In this document: positions 52,207 through 61,443 of the stretch, one piece after another
Numbering within the stretch: the first letter of the stretch is position 1
How the letters are laid out: each line of letters starts with the position of its first letter
Assembly (NCBI RefSeq): GCF_007673095.1
Contig: NZ_VDYZ01000011.1
Location: 91,568-155,567, forward strand
Reading direction: 5' to 3'
Source: Corynebacterium glyciniphilum AJ 3170
Lineage (GTDB): Bacteria; Actinomycetota; Actinomycetes; Mycobacteriales; Mycobacteriaceae
Length of the DNA stretch: 64,000 bases
Notes under the pieces: model-generated
What the model was told of the DNA's origin: nothing
The model's input: the letters and a program-made list of their open reading frames with translations, nothing else
The model's database searches: none
Program-made: the position numbers and the translations under genes

Positions 52207-53859
52207 ATGAACACTGTGAGCTCTGTCCCCGTGCCGCCGATGAAGTTCAACCTGTGGGGCACCGTCGACGAAGCGAAGCCGCTGGGTGATTCGACACGGT
52301 CCATGCTCGGGACGCTGATGGGAGTGCGGGAGGAGGCTGGCGCCACGGCCGCGAAGGACCTCCCCGTCGATGCCGTCACGCTGAGTCCCGTCCGGCTGTC
52401 GGAGACCGACCTCCGGGCCTTCGCCGATATCGTCGGTGAGTCCCGCGTGTCCGTCGACGACGACCAGCGCGCGCCCCGTGCCCGCGGCAAGTCGTCGCTT
52501 GACCTGCTGGAATGGCGTGCCGGACGCTCACACGTCATCTCCGCACCGGACGCCGTCCTCGCGCCGGGGACCGACGGTGAGGTGCTGGCGATCCTGGAGT
52601 TCTGCTCGGCCGAAGGCATCGCCGTGGTCCCGTTCGGTGGCGGCACCTCCGTCGTCGGCGGATTGACCCCGACCGACACCGACGGGACACGTACCTTCCG
52701 CGCCGTGGTGAGCCTGGACCTCGCCCGCTTCGACGAGTTGACGGATGTCGACGTCGAATCCGGTCTCGCGACCCTCGGTGCCGGTCTGACCGGACCGGCG
52801 GCCGAGCTGCTGCTCGCCGAACATAGGCTGCAGATCGGCCACTACCCGCAGTCCTTCCCCTACGCGACCATCGGCGGCTACGCGGTGACCCGCTCCTCCG
52901 GGCAGAACTCCGCCGGGTACGGACGTTTCGACGACATGGTGCGTGAACTCACCATGGTCACCCCGGTCGGTGTGATGACCGTCGGGCATGCCTCGCCGGC
53001 GTCCGCCGCCGGCCCTGACCTGCGTGAGCTCGTGATGGGCTCGGAGGGCACCTTCGGCGTGGTCACCCGGGTCCGCCTGCGTGTCCACCCGGTTCCCCAG
53101 GTCAAGCGCTACGAGGCCTTCACCTTCCCAGACTTCACCACGGGCGTGGCCGCACTGCGCGCGGTGAAGCAGACCGGGACGGGGCCGACGGTGATCCGCC
53201 TGTCCGACGAGATCGAGTCGTCGATCAACCTCTCCTCCGGGGACAAGGCCGGCGAATCCAGCGCACCGCCCGGATGCATGTGCATCACCATGTACGAAGG
53301 CACCGGGGAACACACGGCGTCCCGTCACAAGGAGACCCGCGACCTGCTGCTCTCCATGGGGGCGACCAGCGTGGGGGAGGACCCCGCCCGCCACTGGGAG
53401 CAGGGACGGTTCAACGCCCCGGTGCTGCGCGACTCCCTGCTGGACTCCGGCGCGCTGTGCGAAACCCTGGAGACCTGCACCGACTGGTCGAACGTCCCCC
53501 GGTTGAAGAAGGCCGTCGGTGATGCGCTGGCCGAGACCCTGAACACCTCGGGCACGATGGCGCTGATCATGTGCCACGTCTCCCACGTCTACGCCGAGGG
53601 CTGCTCGCTGTACTTCACCATCGTCGCCGCGCAGAAGGGGGACCCGGTGGCGCAGTGGCGCACCGCGAAGACCGCGGTGACCAGGGCACTCACCGAGAAC
53701 GGCGGGACAGTCACCCACCACCACGCCGTCGGCGCAGACCACCGACCCTTCATGTCGGCGGAGATCGGGGAACTCGGAGTCGAGATCCTGCGGACGGTGA
53801 AGAACAAGCTGGACCCGGCGGGCATCATGAACCCCGGAACCCTGATCGGAGCATCCTGA
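52207..53859 (+). CDS. FAD-binding oxidase, alkyldihydroxyacetonephosphate-synthase-like
   Basis: 550 residues of the vanillyl-alcohol-oxidase fold. The FAD block VPFGGGTSVVGGLTP and SGQNSAGYGRFDDMV followed by GSEGTFGVVTRVRLRVHP match eukaryotic AGPS, and the C-terminus has HHHAVG, like the HHH motif of that enzyme. AGPS swaps an acyl chain of acyl-DHAP for a fatty alcohol to make ether lipid; whether this homologue does so is not known. The start ATG 52207 follows TATCTT by seven bases (leaderless pattern). The lipid-kinase gene overlaps its stop. It corresponds in order to Rv2251. Confidence 0.82.
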   Translation: MNTVSSVPVPPMKFNLWGTVDEAKPLGDSTRSMLGTLMGVREEAGATAAKDLPVDAVTLSPVRLSETDLRAFADIVGESRVSVDDDQRAPRARGKSSLDLLEWRAGRSHVISAPDAVLAPGTDGEVLAILEFCSAEGIAVVPFGGGTSVVGGLTPTDTDGTRTFRAVVSLDLARFDELTDVDVESGLATLGAGLTGPAAELLLAEHRLQIGHYPQSFPYATIGGYAVTRSSGQNSAGYGRFDDMVRELTMVTPVGVMTVGHASPASAAGPDLRELVMGSEGTFGVVTRVRLRVHPVPQVKRYEAFTFPDFTTGVAALRAVKQTGTGPTVIRLSDEIESSINLSSGDKAGESSAPPGCMCITMYEGTGEHTASRHKETRDLLLSMGATSVGEDPARHWEQGRFNAPVLRDSLLDSGALCETLETCTDWSNVPRLKKAVGDALAETLNTSGTMALIMCHVSHVYAEGCSLYFTIVAAQKGDPVAQWRTAKTAVTRALTENGGTVTHHHAVGADHRPFMSAEIGELGVEILRTVKNKLDPAGIMNPGTLIGAS

Positions 53860-54812
53860 TGAACACCTACGAGGTCGGGCACGTCGACCTGAAGCGCGTC
53901 GCCCTGCTGACCAACCCCCACGCGGGCAAAGGAGGCGCCGGGACGGCTGCCGAGGTCGCCCGGGACCGTTTCGCCGACCACGGCATCGACGTGGTCAGTA
54001 TCCAGGGGGCCTCGCCCGAGGGGGCCCGCGAGCTGGCCGGACGCATGGTCGCCGAGGAGGAGATCGACGCGCTGGTGGTGTGCGGCGGTGACGGACTGAT
54101 CAACCTCGCACTGCAGGAACAGGCAGGGTCGTCCACCCCGTTGGGCATCATCCCGGCCGGCACCGGCAACGACCATGCGCGCGAGTACGGAATCCCGACC
54201 CACCCGCGCCGCGCGGCGGATATCGTCGCCCGGGGGTTCTGCACCACCACGGACCTGGGACGGATGCGCAACGACGCCGGTGAGGAGCACTGGTTCGGCA
54301 CCATCGCCTGTGCCGGCTTCGACTCGCTGGTCTCTGACCGGACCAACCGCATCACGTGGCCGAAGGGGCAGATGCGCTACAACATCTCCATCGTCGCGGA
54401 GTTCCTCAACTTCCACTCGATCCCCACCCGGCTGGTACTGGACCCGGGGACGGCGGACGAGAAGGTGATCGAGGAGAACATGACCCTGGTCGCGATGGGC
54501 AACACGAAGAGCTACGGCGGCGGCATGCTCATCTGCCCCGACGCCGACCATCACGACGGCATCCTGGACATCACCGTGCTGGAACGGATGGGCCGGACGA
54601 AGGCGGCCCTGAAGTTCATCAAGATCTTCGACGGCAGCTTCGTGGAGGAGAAGGGGGTGCACACCTACCGGGCGAAGAAGGTGCGCATCGAGATGACCGA
54701 CCGTGGCGGCCAGCAGATCAACGGCTATGCCGACGGCGACATGTTCGCACCCCTGCCGATGGACGTGGAGGTCGTCCCGGGGGCGGGACGGTACCTGGTG
54801 CCGCGTCCGTAG
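53859..54812 (+). CDS. Diacylglycerol kinase family lipid kinase
   Basis: 317 residues. DAGK_cat-type motifs: TNPHAGKGGAG near residue 18, VVCGGDGLINLAL near 75 and PAGTGNDHAREYG near 105; the C-terminal beta domain ends with DGDMFAPLPMDVEVVPGA. It phosphorylates diacylglycerol or a related lipid at the membrane. The ATG overlaps the stop of the preceding gene (TGATG), so the two are coupled; the same pair is Rv2251-Rv2252 in M. tuberculosis, where Rv2252 is a diacylglycerol kinase. Together with GlpD the cluster links glycerol phosphate and lipid head-group metabolism. Confidence 0.9.
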   Translation: MNTYEVGHVDLKRVALLTNPHAGKGGAGTAAEVARDRFADHGIDVVSIQGASPEGARELAGRMVAEEEIDALVVCGGDGLINLALQEQAGSSTPLGIIPAGTGNDHAREYGIPTHPRRAADIVARGFCTTTDLGRMRNDAGEEHWFGTIACAGFDSLVSDRTNRITWPKGQMRYNISIVAEFLNFHSIPTRLVLDPGTADEKVIEENMTLVAMGNTKSYGGGMLICPDADHHDGILDITVLERMGRTKAALKFIKIFDGSFVEEKGVHTYRAKKVRIEMTDRGGQQINGYADGDMFAPLPMDVEVVPGAGRYLVPRP

Positions 54813-54889
54813 GCGGGGTGTGTTCAAGAAAGAATATTCGGGTACATGGCCATGTGACAGCTGGGGTAGGCGCGACGGTAGGTAGAGCT

Positions 54890-56374
54890 CTATTTACCAT
54901 CCGAGAGATCGGGAAAAATTTTCCTCCATGAATCTACAACAATCCCATTCTTCTTAGTCTGCGAAGGCGCAATATTTCCAATATGCAAAGCCTGGAAACT
55001 TTTGTCTTTCATCAATTCTACGATTATCTGGTTGACGTCATCACCGTGGGTGATGAGCTCTTCGAGATCTCGAATACTCGCCAGTGTTAGAGGGTGTCGC
55101 CTGGAACTGGGCTCGTCCTCTCTGTAATTATCGGAGATAAAGGCTCCGCCACTGGCTTCAAGATAGCCCTCCCATAGGGGAAAAGGCTCTGCTGTGATGA
55201 TGAGACCCAAGAAGGCTCTGTCCTTTGGAATTTTTCCATACTCCGGAACGTCATTTATTATAGAATCCAAAGACCTCGATATCTGCAATCTAGCCTTATC
55301 GATCGTCCGGCCTAAGTTTTGTACTGTTTCATCTTTGCCCATCCGTGCTTCTCTATTCATTCTCGTCGATTTAACTTCGACAAGAATAACTAGATCGGGA
55401 AAGATGACAAACCAGTCTACACTCTTCTCTCTACCGGCTTTCCGATCGATACAGATCTCAGGGTATACCAGGGCGTTAGGGATTTGCTGAAGTTGTTGCC
55501 CGACGTATAGTTCGAAAAGACTTCCGAGATCATCGGCGAAAGCGCTTCCAAACTTGCGTACCCCCTTGTAGAATATTCCTTCCGGTGTGATCGATCGGAG
55601 TATATATTCGGGGACTGGGCAAATGGGAGGTGTACTACCCAGATCTACGAAGGGTGACGAAATTAGTGGGTTATAGTCAAAACGCTCATCGCAGTAGTCG
55701 TGGCCAGTGACGAGTTTAAAGTCTTTCCGCATTGAATGTATATCGGACGTCATGCTTTCTAGCAAGTCCGCAGTGCACTTGACCGAGAACTTCTCGCGCA
55801 CACTTGCAAAGTTATCCTGAGTGAGCCATCGAACGTCGAATATTCCCATATTGTTCAGTACGCCGACGTAAATGAGGAAAGCCGACGAGATGACGGTTGT
55901 TAGCGCATGCCCATCAAATATCTCTCTCATCGCCGCATCGTCAATGATCTTTGTTTTAGCCCGTCTGGGCCCATCAACAAATATTGAGTATGAGCGGCAT
56001 AGGTCGTAGAATGTTGAGTGTGAAAAAGGCACCTGTTCAAAGGCGTAACCGGTGAGAAGTTTTACAGGAAACCAGATATCGTCAATGTCTTCATGGGTGA
56101 CATCGTGTACCGTTTTGAATCTCTCCATCAATCCACGTAGCTCAAACAATGTAGCAGGCTTTGACCTGAGTTCGTTCCCGCTTAAGATGGATTCCCTCGC
56201 TGCAGCAGCTAGCCCCCATGGTGGCAAGGTGTGAATATAGGAATCTCGGTCATCGATTTTAGCCGTATCTGCAGAAGTGGCGGCTATTAGAGGAAGAAGT
56301 TCACTGGGTTTAAAGGCGCGACAGGATTGGCGAAAATCCGTGTATTTTATACTCTCGGTCGGGTAGAATGGCAT
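54890..56374 (-). CDS. Putative PD-(D/E)XK nuclease, horizontally acquired
   Basis: 494 residues, in DNA clearly richer in A+T than both sides. The N-terminal ~270 residues are unrecognised and mostly helical. Residues ~285-340 carry a PD-(D/E)XK nuclease pattern: Glu288 in LFELYVGQQLQ, Asp320 in SVDWFVIF and the E-x-K pair Glu333/Lys335 in LVEVKS, preceded by helix and followed by a basic RTIDKARLQISRSL helix. Nuclease activity, and a role in phage or plasmid defence, are inferred from this motif, from its foreign base composition and from the decayed transposase beside it. It stands alone with no methylase or helicase partner in the window. Confidence 0.72.
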   Translation of the reverse strand: MPFYPTESIKYTDFRQSCRAFKPSELLPLIAATSADTAKIDDRDSYIHTLPPWGLAAAARESILSGNELRSKPATLFELRGLMERFKTVHDVTHEDIDDIWFPVKLLTGYAFEQVPFSHSTFYDLCRSYSIFVDGPRRAKTKIIDDAAMREIFDGHALTTVISSAFLIYVGVLNNMGIFDVRWLTQDNFASVREKFSVKCTADLLESMTSDIHSMRKDFKLVTGHDYCDERFDYNPLISSPFVDLGSTPPICPVPEYILRSITPEGIFYKGVRKFGSAFADDLGSLFELYVGQQLQQIPNALVYPEICIDRKAGREKSVDWFVIFPDLVILVEVKSTRMNREARMGKDETVQNLGRTIDKARLQISRSLDSIINDVPEYGKIPKDRAFLGLIITAEPFPLWEGYLEASGGAFISDNYREDEPSSRRHPLTLASIRDLEELITHGDDVNQIIVELMKDKSFQALHIGNIAPSQTKKNGIVVDSWRKIFPDLSDGK

Positions 56375-56518
56375 CCTGATAATCTTCCAATTAGTTCTAT
56401 TCCGGTGTGGTGTTGTCGTCGTATTTATGAAGTGCCGTTTTATTACCGTGTGCTAAGATTCGTGTTTTATAGTTGAGTGTATCGATGACGCTTTCGTGCT
56501 TTATTGTCCGTACCCGGT

Positions 56519-57429
56519 CTAGCGTTTCGTTTCTGAAGTTGTTTGACGGTTCGCTTTTGTTAGGATTTCGTCAGCCGTTTTCGTCCATACGAACGGGTGC
56601 TTGCGTTTGTTCCGCCCGGTGATAAACGCCCGGATCTTGGCATTCAGGTCCTTGACCGAGGTGAACACGCCCGGTTTGATCGCCTATCGGTCGATGGTGC
56701 CAAACCACACTTCCACTAGGTTCAACCGGGATCCGGATGTCGGGTGAAGTGCACGTGGAAGCGGGGGTATGCTGCCGGCGAGGCGCGTACTTCGGTTCTT
56801 TTGTGGGTGGCGTAGTTGTCCATCACCAGGTGCAACTCAGTCTCAGGGTAGGCCCGGTCGATCTGGCGCAGGAAGCTCAGGAACTCGCTGCGGCGGTGCT
56901 TCGGTTTCACCGCCCCGGTTACCTGCCCAGTGGCGACCTCCAGTGCGGCGAACAGGGTGGTCGTACCGTGACGCTTGTAATCATGAGTGTGTCTTTCGGC
57001 ATCGCCGATCCGCATCGGCAACATCGGGGCGGTGCGGTCGAGTGCTTGGATCTGGGACTTCTCGTCGATACACAATACGATCGCGTTGTCCAGCGGCGCC
57101 AGATACAGCCTGACAACATCGGTGACTTTGGCAACCAGTTCCGGGTCGGTGGAGAACTTGAACGTCTCGGCCTTCCAGGGCTGTACCCCGTAGGTCCGCC
57201 AGGCCCGCGATACCGGCCTCGCGGTAGCGGTTGCGCCACTTCCACACCGAGGTCGTGGTAGTGCTGGCAGCCTCGGCGATATGCGCATTGGCCATCCCCT
57301 CGGCGGCCACAGGATGATCCGTGCGCGCTGCACCAGCCCGGCTTTGAGGGGTGTCGGCCGGACCCAGGACTCGAGTGTGTCTCGGTCACCGCCACGCAGG
57401 TTCAAGGCTGGTGCGGGGTTGGTGGGCAT
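56519..57429 (-). pseudogene. IS630-family transposase, decayed
   Basis: Pieces of one transposase lie in all three minus-strand frames. An N-terminal part ([14 protein letters not shown]) continues after a shift as [19 protein letters not shown]...[14 protein letters not shown], then returns to a frame with the IS630 DDE regions [16 protein letters not shown] and [13 protein letters not shown], breaks again near 56740 where one base seems missing in HFTPTSGSWLN, and finally meets an in-frame TAG in the IDRQAI block near 56684 before ending at 56519. At least three disabling changes mean no active enzyme. It borders the AT-rich nuclease gene; I could not define the inverted ends. Confidence 0.85.
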
Positions 57430-57479
57430 GGTTTACCCTCCTACACCTTAAATAATCTAAGAACTAACGACACGAGAAA

Positions 57480-57713
57480 TTAGTGGGCGGCCGGGACTCC
57501 GGCAGCGACTTTCGCGGCGTCGATGCCGTTGGTCCGGGTCAGGGAGTACCGCGTGGGGGCGGGAGCAGCAGGGGATGCCGCCTGTGAACCGTTCTCGGCA
57601 CCTTTCTTCTTCCCGCTGGATCCGGTGAGCTTCCGGATCACCTTCGCCGCGACCACGGGGTGATCGATCTGGGCACGGGTGACGCGGGCGTTGAGCATGT
57701 TCGGGAGCCTCAT
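57480..57713 (-). CDS. Small basic protein, function unknown
   Basis: 77 residues, rich in Ala, Lys and Arg with a GSSGKKKGAENGS linker; no membrane segment or known motif. The ATG at 57713 is preceded by TAGAAT and eight bases, a good leaderless promoter, and the same 42 bases hold the promoter of the divergent SDR gene. An upstream ATG (57755) would run through that promoter and is unlikely. It ends 50 bases from the transposase remnant. Confidence 0.5.
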   Translation of the reverse strand: MRLPNMLNARVTRAQIDHPVVAAKVIRKLTGSSGKKKGAENGSQAASPAAPAPTRYSLTRTNGIDAAKVAAGVPAAH

Positions 57714-57755
57714 AACCGGTGATTCTATGTCACCGGAACGGCTATTCTCGGGCAT

Positions 57756-58514
57756 ATGACCAATAAGACAGACAGTTCAGCACGCCGCCTCGCCATCGTG
57801 ACCGGTGCCTCCGCCGGCATCGGTGAGGCCACCGCCGTCGCCCTCGCCGCCGACGGGTGGGACGTCGTCCTCGCAGCCCGACGTCCCGAGAAGCTCCGGG
57901 AGGTGGCCGGGCGTATTGCGTGCGACGCCCCGGACGCGACGGCCCACGTGGTGGAGGTCGACGTCACCGACCGGGTCAGCGTTGACGCGCTGGCATCCAC
58001 CGTCCATGACCTGGGCGGTGCTGACCTGCTGGTCAACAATGCCGGTGGAGCCCGAGGGCTGGACCCGGTGCTGGACGGGGACGTCGACGACTGGCGGTGG
58101 ATGTACGAGGCCAACGTGATCGGTACGCTCCAGGTCACCCAGGCTCTCTTCCCCGAGCTCACTCGCACGGCTGCGCCGCAGGTCATCAACGTGGTTTCCA
58201 TCGCAGGGAGGGGAGCCTACCGTGGCGGAGCAGGCTACAACGCCGCGAAGTTCGGGGAGACCGCACTGTCCGATGTGATGCGTATGGAGTTCGCGGAGAA
58301 AGGGGTGCGTGTCTGCCAGATCGACCCGGGACGGGTGGCGACGGACTTCAGCCTCAACCGGTTCAAGGGTGACGAGGAACGGGCACAGCAGGTCTACGAA
58401 GGCGTTCTGAACCTGACGGCCCAGGACATCGCAGAGACCATCCGGTGGGTGGCGGACCGTCCGGTGCACATGGACGTGGACACCGTCATGATCCGGCCGA
58501 CTGACCAGGCGTAA
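57756..58514 (+). CDS. Short-chain dehydrogenase/reductase
   Basis: 252 residues, classical SDR. The NAD(P) motif TGASAGIGEAT (16-26), the NNAGG loop, the catalytic Ser in NVVSIAGRGA and Tyr-x-x-x-Lys in YNAAKFGE are present. The YdfG/YMR226c-like set with GVRVCQIDPGRVATDFS suggests NADP-dependent oxidation of a 3-hydroxy acid or related substrate, for example serine, but this is not certain. TATTCT with exactly seven bases precedes its ATG (leaderless). A LysR regulator follows in the same direction after 158 bases. Confidence 0.92.
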   Translation: MTNKTDSSARRLAIVTGASAGIGEATAVALAADGWDVVLAARRPEKLREVAGRIACDAPDATAHVVEVDVTDRVSVDALASTVHDLGGADLLVNNAGGARGLDPVLDGDVDDWRWMYEANVIGTLQVTQALFPELTRTAAPQVINVVSIAGRGAYRGGAGYNAAKFGETALSDVMRMEFAEKGVRVCQIDPGRVATDFSLNRFKGDEERAQQVYEGVLNLTAQDIAETIRWVADRPVHMDVDTVMIRPTDQA

Positions 58515-58672
58515 CCGTCGCTGACGGCGGGGCGCGTCCTGCCGGCGGTGCGGTGCAGGGCCGGATCGCGGGACGGTGAGACGTCCGTCACCGGTGCTGC
58601 TTATGCTGATATCACTGTTGTTTATGGACAATGTTTTATGGTGCAGGTCAGCGGTCATAGGATGAAAACATC

Positions 58673-59587
58673 ATGAATGCCAGACTCACACTTGAATCTC
58701 TGCGCTATGCCGACGCGGTGGCGGACACGGGATCATTCAGCTCAGCCGCGCGTCGTTTCGGGGTCACCCAACCGGCATTGTCCATCAGCATCGCCAAACT
58801 CGAGGAGCATCTTGGCGGACGCATCTTCCTCCGTAACCCCAGGGGGACGTCGCCGACGGCGTTCGGAGCTGCGATGCTGCCCCGCATCAAGCAGATCATC
58901 ACCGACGTGACCCGGATGGAAGTCGAGGCGGAGTCCTTCACGTCCAGCCGGTCCGGCACCGTGCGGGTGGGGATCTCCCCGAAGATCGACAAGACCATCG
59001 TCGGTCAGCTCAAAGACGCCATCCACGGCCCGAACGCCCTGGCCACCGGCCACGACGTGATGTTGCTGGAGGCGGAACTGGAACCGCTGGAGGAGTTCCT
59101 GCAGGCGGGGAGCCTCGAGATGATCATCGTCCCGGCACTCGGATCCCTGCCCGGGTACAGCCACCGCCTGATCGATTCCGACTACCTGGTGCTGGTGGAC
59201 CCGACGGACGGGGGAGCAGGCCAGACGATCACCGTCGACGAACTCGCCGAACGCGAGCTGATCCTGTGCCGCCACGGCTGTGGAATCACCCGCATGGTCT
59301 CCGACATGTTCGCCGAGGCCGGGCGGCCGATGAAACGTGCGGAGATGGAGGTCACCCACTGCAGTGCCCTGCCTGGCTGGGCCGACAAAGGCATGGGGTC
59401 AGTCGTTCTTCCGGAGCGGCACGTCAAGGAGGGGATGGCCTCACGTCGCATCGTCCGGGACGACGGGACGCAGGTCGAGATGTTCTACGAGCTGGTGTGG
59501 GATCCGGGGTCGGCGAGTGCCGTCTACCTGGACTCCCTCGCGAAGTACCTCACCACCGTGTCGCCGTGGTCACATAAGAACAAGTGA
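58673..59587 (+). CDS. LysR-family transcriptional regulator (OxyR-like layout)
   Basis: 304 residues. An N-terminal winged helix-turn-helix (residues ~5-60: SFSSAARRFGVTQPALSISIAKLEEHLGG) is followed by a LysR substrate-binding domain, which has a Cys in the REL(I)LCRHGCGI region. The domain is of the size and style of OxyR/CbbR regulators, but no OxyR cysteine pair is clearly set. Targets are unknown; the SDR gene upstream or CtaD downstream are only neighbours. The ATG at 58673 has TAGGAT nine bases before it. Confidence 0.88.
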   Translation: MNARLTLESLRYADAVADTGSFSSAARRFGVTQPALSISIAKLEEHLGGRIFLRNPRGTSPTAFGAAMLPRIKQIITDVTRMEVEAESFTSSRSGTVRVGISPKIDKTIVGQLKDAIHGPNALATGHDVMLLEAELEPLEEFLQAGSLEMIIVPALGSLPGYSHRLIDSDYLVLVDPTDGGAGQTITVDELAERELILCRHGCGITRMVSDMFAEAGRPMKRAEMEVTHCSALPGWADKGMGSVVLPERHVKEGMASRRIVRDDGTQVEMFYELVWDPGSASAVYLDSLAKYLTTVSPWSHKNK

Positions 59588-59633
59588 TTACCCCATAAGG
59601 TTTACGGCCTCACCAGCTAAAACGCGCCAAACC

Positions 59634-59639
59634 TATAGT
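59634..59639 (+). promoter_or_regulatory. ctaD -10 box TATAGT
   Basis: A clear -10 (TATAGT) lies 80 bases before the ctaD start, leaving a leader of roughly 75 bases with an AGGAGG ribosome site at 59705-59710. This is the only strongly Shine-Dalgarno-led gene in this part of the window. Confidence 0.55.
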
Positions 59640-59719
59640 CGGTTTACCGACACCGTGTGACGGCACCGGCTGACGACCGGGCAAGAGTCCGCCACCGACG
59701 CTTCAGGAGGTTTGGACCG

Positions 59720-61426
59720 TTGACTGCCGTAACCCCATCCGAGAAGAAGAACACCCCTCACCTCCGGCCCGAGAGCCGGCCCCATGGTGGCCGATCCCGT
59801 AAAGGTGGCCACGCATGGACGCTGCTGACCACGACCGACCACAAGCAGCTCGGCATCATGTACATCGTGATGGCCTTCCTCTTCTTCTTCATCGGCGGCC
59901 TCATGGCGCTGCTGATCCGTGTGGAGCTGTTCCACCCCGGTCTGCAGTTCCTGTCCAATGAGCAGTTCAACCAGCTGTTCACCATGCACGGCACGATCAT
60001 GCTGCTGCTGTTCGGCAGCCCCCTGGTGTTCGGGTTCGCGAACTACGTGATGCCCCTGCAGATCGGTGCACCGGACGTGGCCTTCCCCCGGCTGAATGCG
60101 CTGGGGTTCTGGCTGACCACATGGGGCGGCATCATCATGTTGTCCGGGTTCATGACACCGGGTGGCGCGGCGGACTTCGGCTGGACGATGTACATGCCGC
60201 TGGCCGACGCCATCCACTCGCCGGGCGTGGGTTCGCACCTGTGGATCATCGGTGTCGGTGTCGGCGGCGTGGGGACGATCGCTTCCGCAGTCAACATGAT
60301 CACCACGATCCTGTGCCTGCGTGCCCCGGGTATGACGATGTTCCGCATGCCGATCTTCACCTGGAACATCCTGGTCATGTCACTGCTGGTGTTGCTGATC
60401 TTCCCGCTGCTGACCGCTGCCGCGCTCGGCGTGCTCTACGACCGGATCCTCGGTGGCCACATCTACGATCCGGCCAACGGTGGTGCGATCCTGTGGCAGC
60501 ACCTGTTCTGGTTCTTCGGCCACCCCGAGGTCTACGTGCTGGCCCTGCCGTTCTTCGGTATCGTCTCGGAGATCTTCCCGGTGTTCTCCCGCAAGCCGAT
60601 GTTCGGCTACGTCGGTCTGGTGTTCGCCACCCTGTCGATCGCCGCACTGTCGTTGGCGGTGTGGGCGCACCACATGTTCGTCACTGGTGCGGTTTTATTG
60701 CCGTTCTTCAGTTTCATGACCTTCCTGATCGCGGTGCCGACCGGGATGAAGTTCTTCAACTGGTTGGGCACGATGTGGAAGGGGCGGATCACCTTCGAGA
60801 CGCCGATGATCTTCGCGGTCGGTTTCTTCGCGACCTTCCTGTTCGGTGGTCTGACCGGTGTGATGCTGGCGTCGCCGGCGCTTGACTTCCAGTTGTCGGA
60901 CTCCTACTTCGTGGTCGCCCACTTCCACTACACCTTGTTCGGCACCCTGGTGTTCGCGTCTTACGCCGGTGTGTACTTCTGGTTCCCGAAGATGACCGGC
61001 CGCATGCTGGACGAGAAGCTGGGCAAGATCCACTTCTGGCTGACCTTCATCGGCTTCCACACCACCTTCCTGGTGCAGCACTGGCTCGGCAACATGGGGA
61101 TGCCCCGTCGTTATGCCGATTACCTTGACTCCGACGGGTTCACCCTGTTGAACCAGGTGTCCACGATCGGCGCACTGCTGTTGGGCGTTTCGGTGCTTCC
61201 CTTCGTGTGGAACGTGTTCAAGTCGTGGCGCTACGGTGAGGTCGTCACCGTCGATGATCCGTGGGGTTACGGCAATTCGCTGGAGTGGGCCACCTCCTGC
61301 CCGCCGCCGCGGCACAACTTCACCTCGATGCCGAAGATCCGGTCGGAGCGTCCTGCGTTCGAGCTGCACCACCCGCACATGGTGAAGACGGCCCGCGAGG
61401 AAGCCCACGTGGGGCGCCACTTCTAG
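59720..61426 (+). CDS. ctaD: Cytochrome c oxidase subunit I
   Basis: 568 residues with about twelve membrane segments. Heme and copper ligand regions are present: [28 protein letters not shown] (CuB His and the Tyr crosslink partner), AHHMFVTG and the late [11 protein letters not shown]. It is the catalytic subunit of the aa3 oxidase in the bc1-aa3 supercomplex. I start it at TTG 59720: AGGAGG is nine bases upstream and the N-terminus then reads MTAV, as in C. glutamicum CtaD; the ATG at 59657 would lie ahead of that site. The other oxidase subunits are not in the window, as in C. glutamicum where ctaD is apart. Confidence 0.96.
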   Translation: MTAVTPSEKKNTPHLRPESRPHGGRSRKGGHAWTLLTTTDHKQLGIMYIVMAFLFFFIGGLMALLIRVELFHPGLQFLSNEQFNQLFTMHGTIMLLLFGSPLVFGFANYVMPLQIGAPDVAFPRLNALGFWLTTWGGIIMLSGFMTPGGAADFGWTMYMPLADAIHSPGVGSHLWIIGVGVGGVGTIASAVNMITTILCLRAPGMTMFRMPIFTWNILVMSLLVLLIFPLLTAAALGVLYDRILGGHIYDPANGGAILWQHLFWFFGHPEVYVLALPFFGIVSEIFPVFSRKPMFGYVGLVFATLSIAALSLAVWAHHMFVTGAVLLPFFSFMTFLIAVPTGMKFFNWLGTMWKGRITFETPMIFAVGFFATFLFGGLTGVMLASPALDFQLSDSYFVVAHFHYTLFGTLVFASYAGVYFWFPKMTGRMLDEKLGKIHFWLTFIGFHTTFLVQHWLGNMGMPRRYADYLDSDGFTLLNQVSTIGALLLGVSVLPFVWNVFKSWRYGEVVTVDDPWGYGNSLEWATSCPPPRHNFTSMPKIRSERPAFELHHPHMVKTAREEAHVGRHF

Positions 61427-61443
61427 CGGGGGTTCTTCCCGAG

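Noticed and set aside
54844..54855. 12-bp palindrome ACATGGCCATGT at the edge of the AT-rich island
   Set aside because: A possible recombination or operator site, but one short palindrome in GC-rich DNA is not enough to claim an attachment site.
56375..57480. Terminal inverted repeats of the IS630 element
   Set aside because: AT-rich ends on both sides share only a few bases; no convincing inverted repeat or TA duplication could be aligned.
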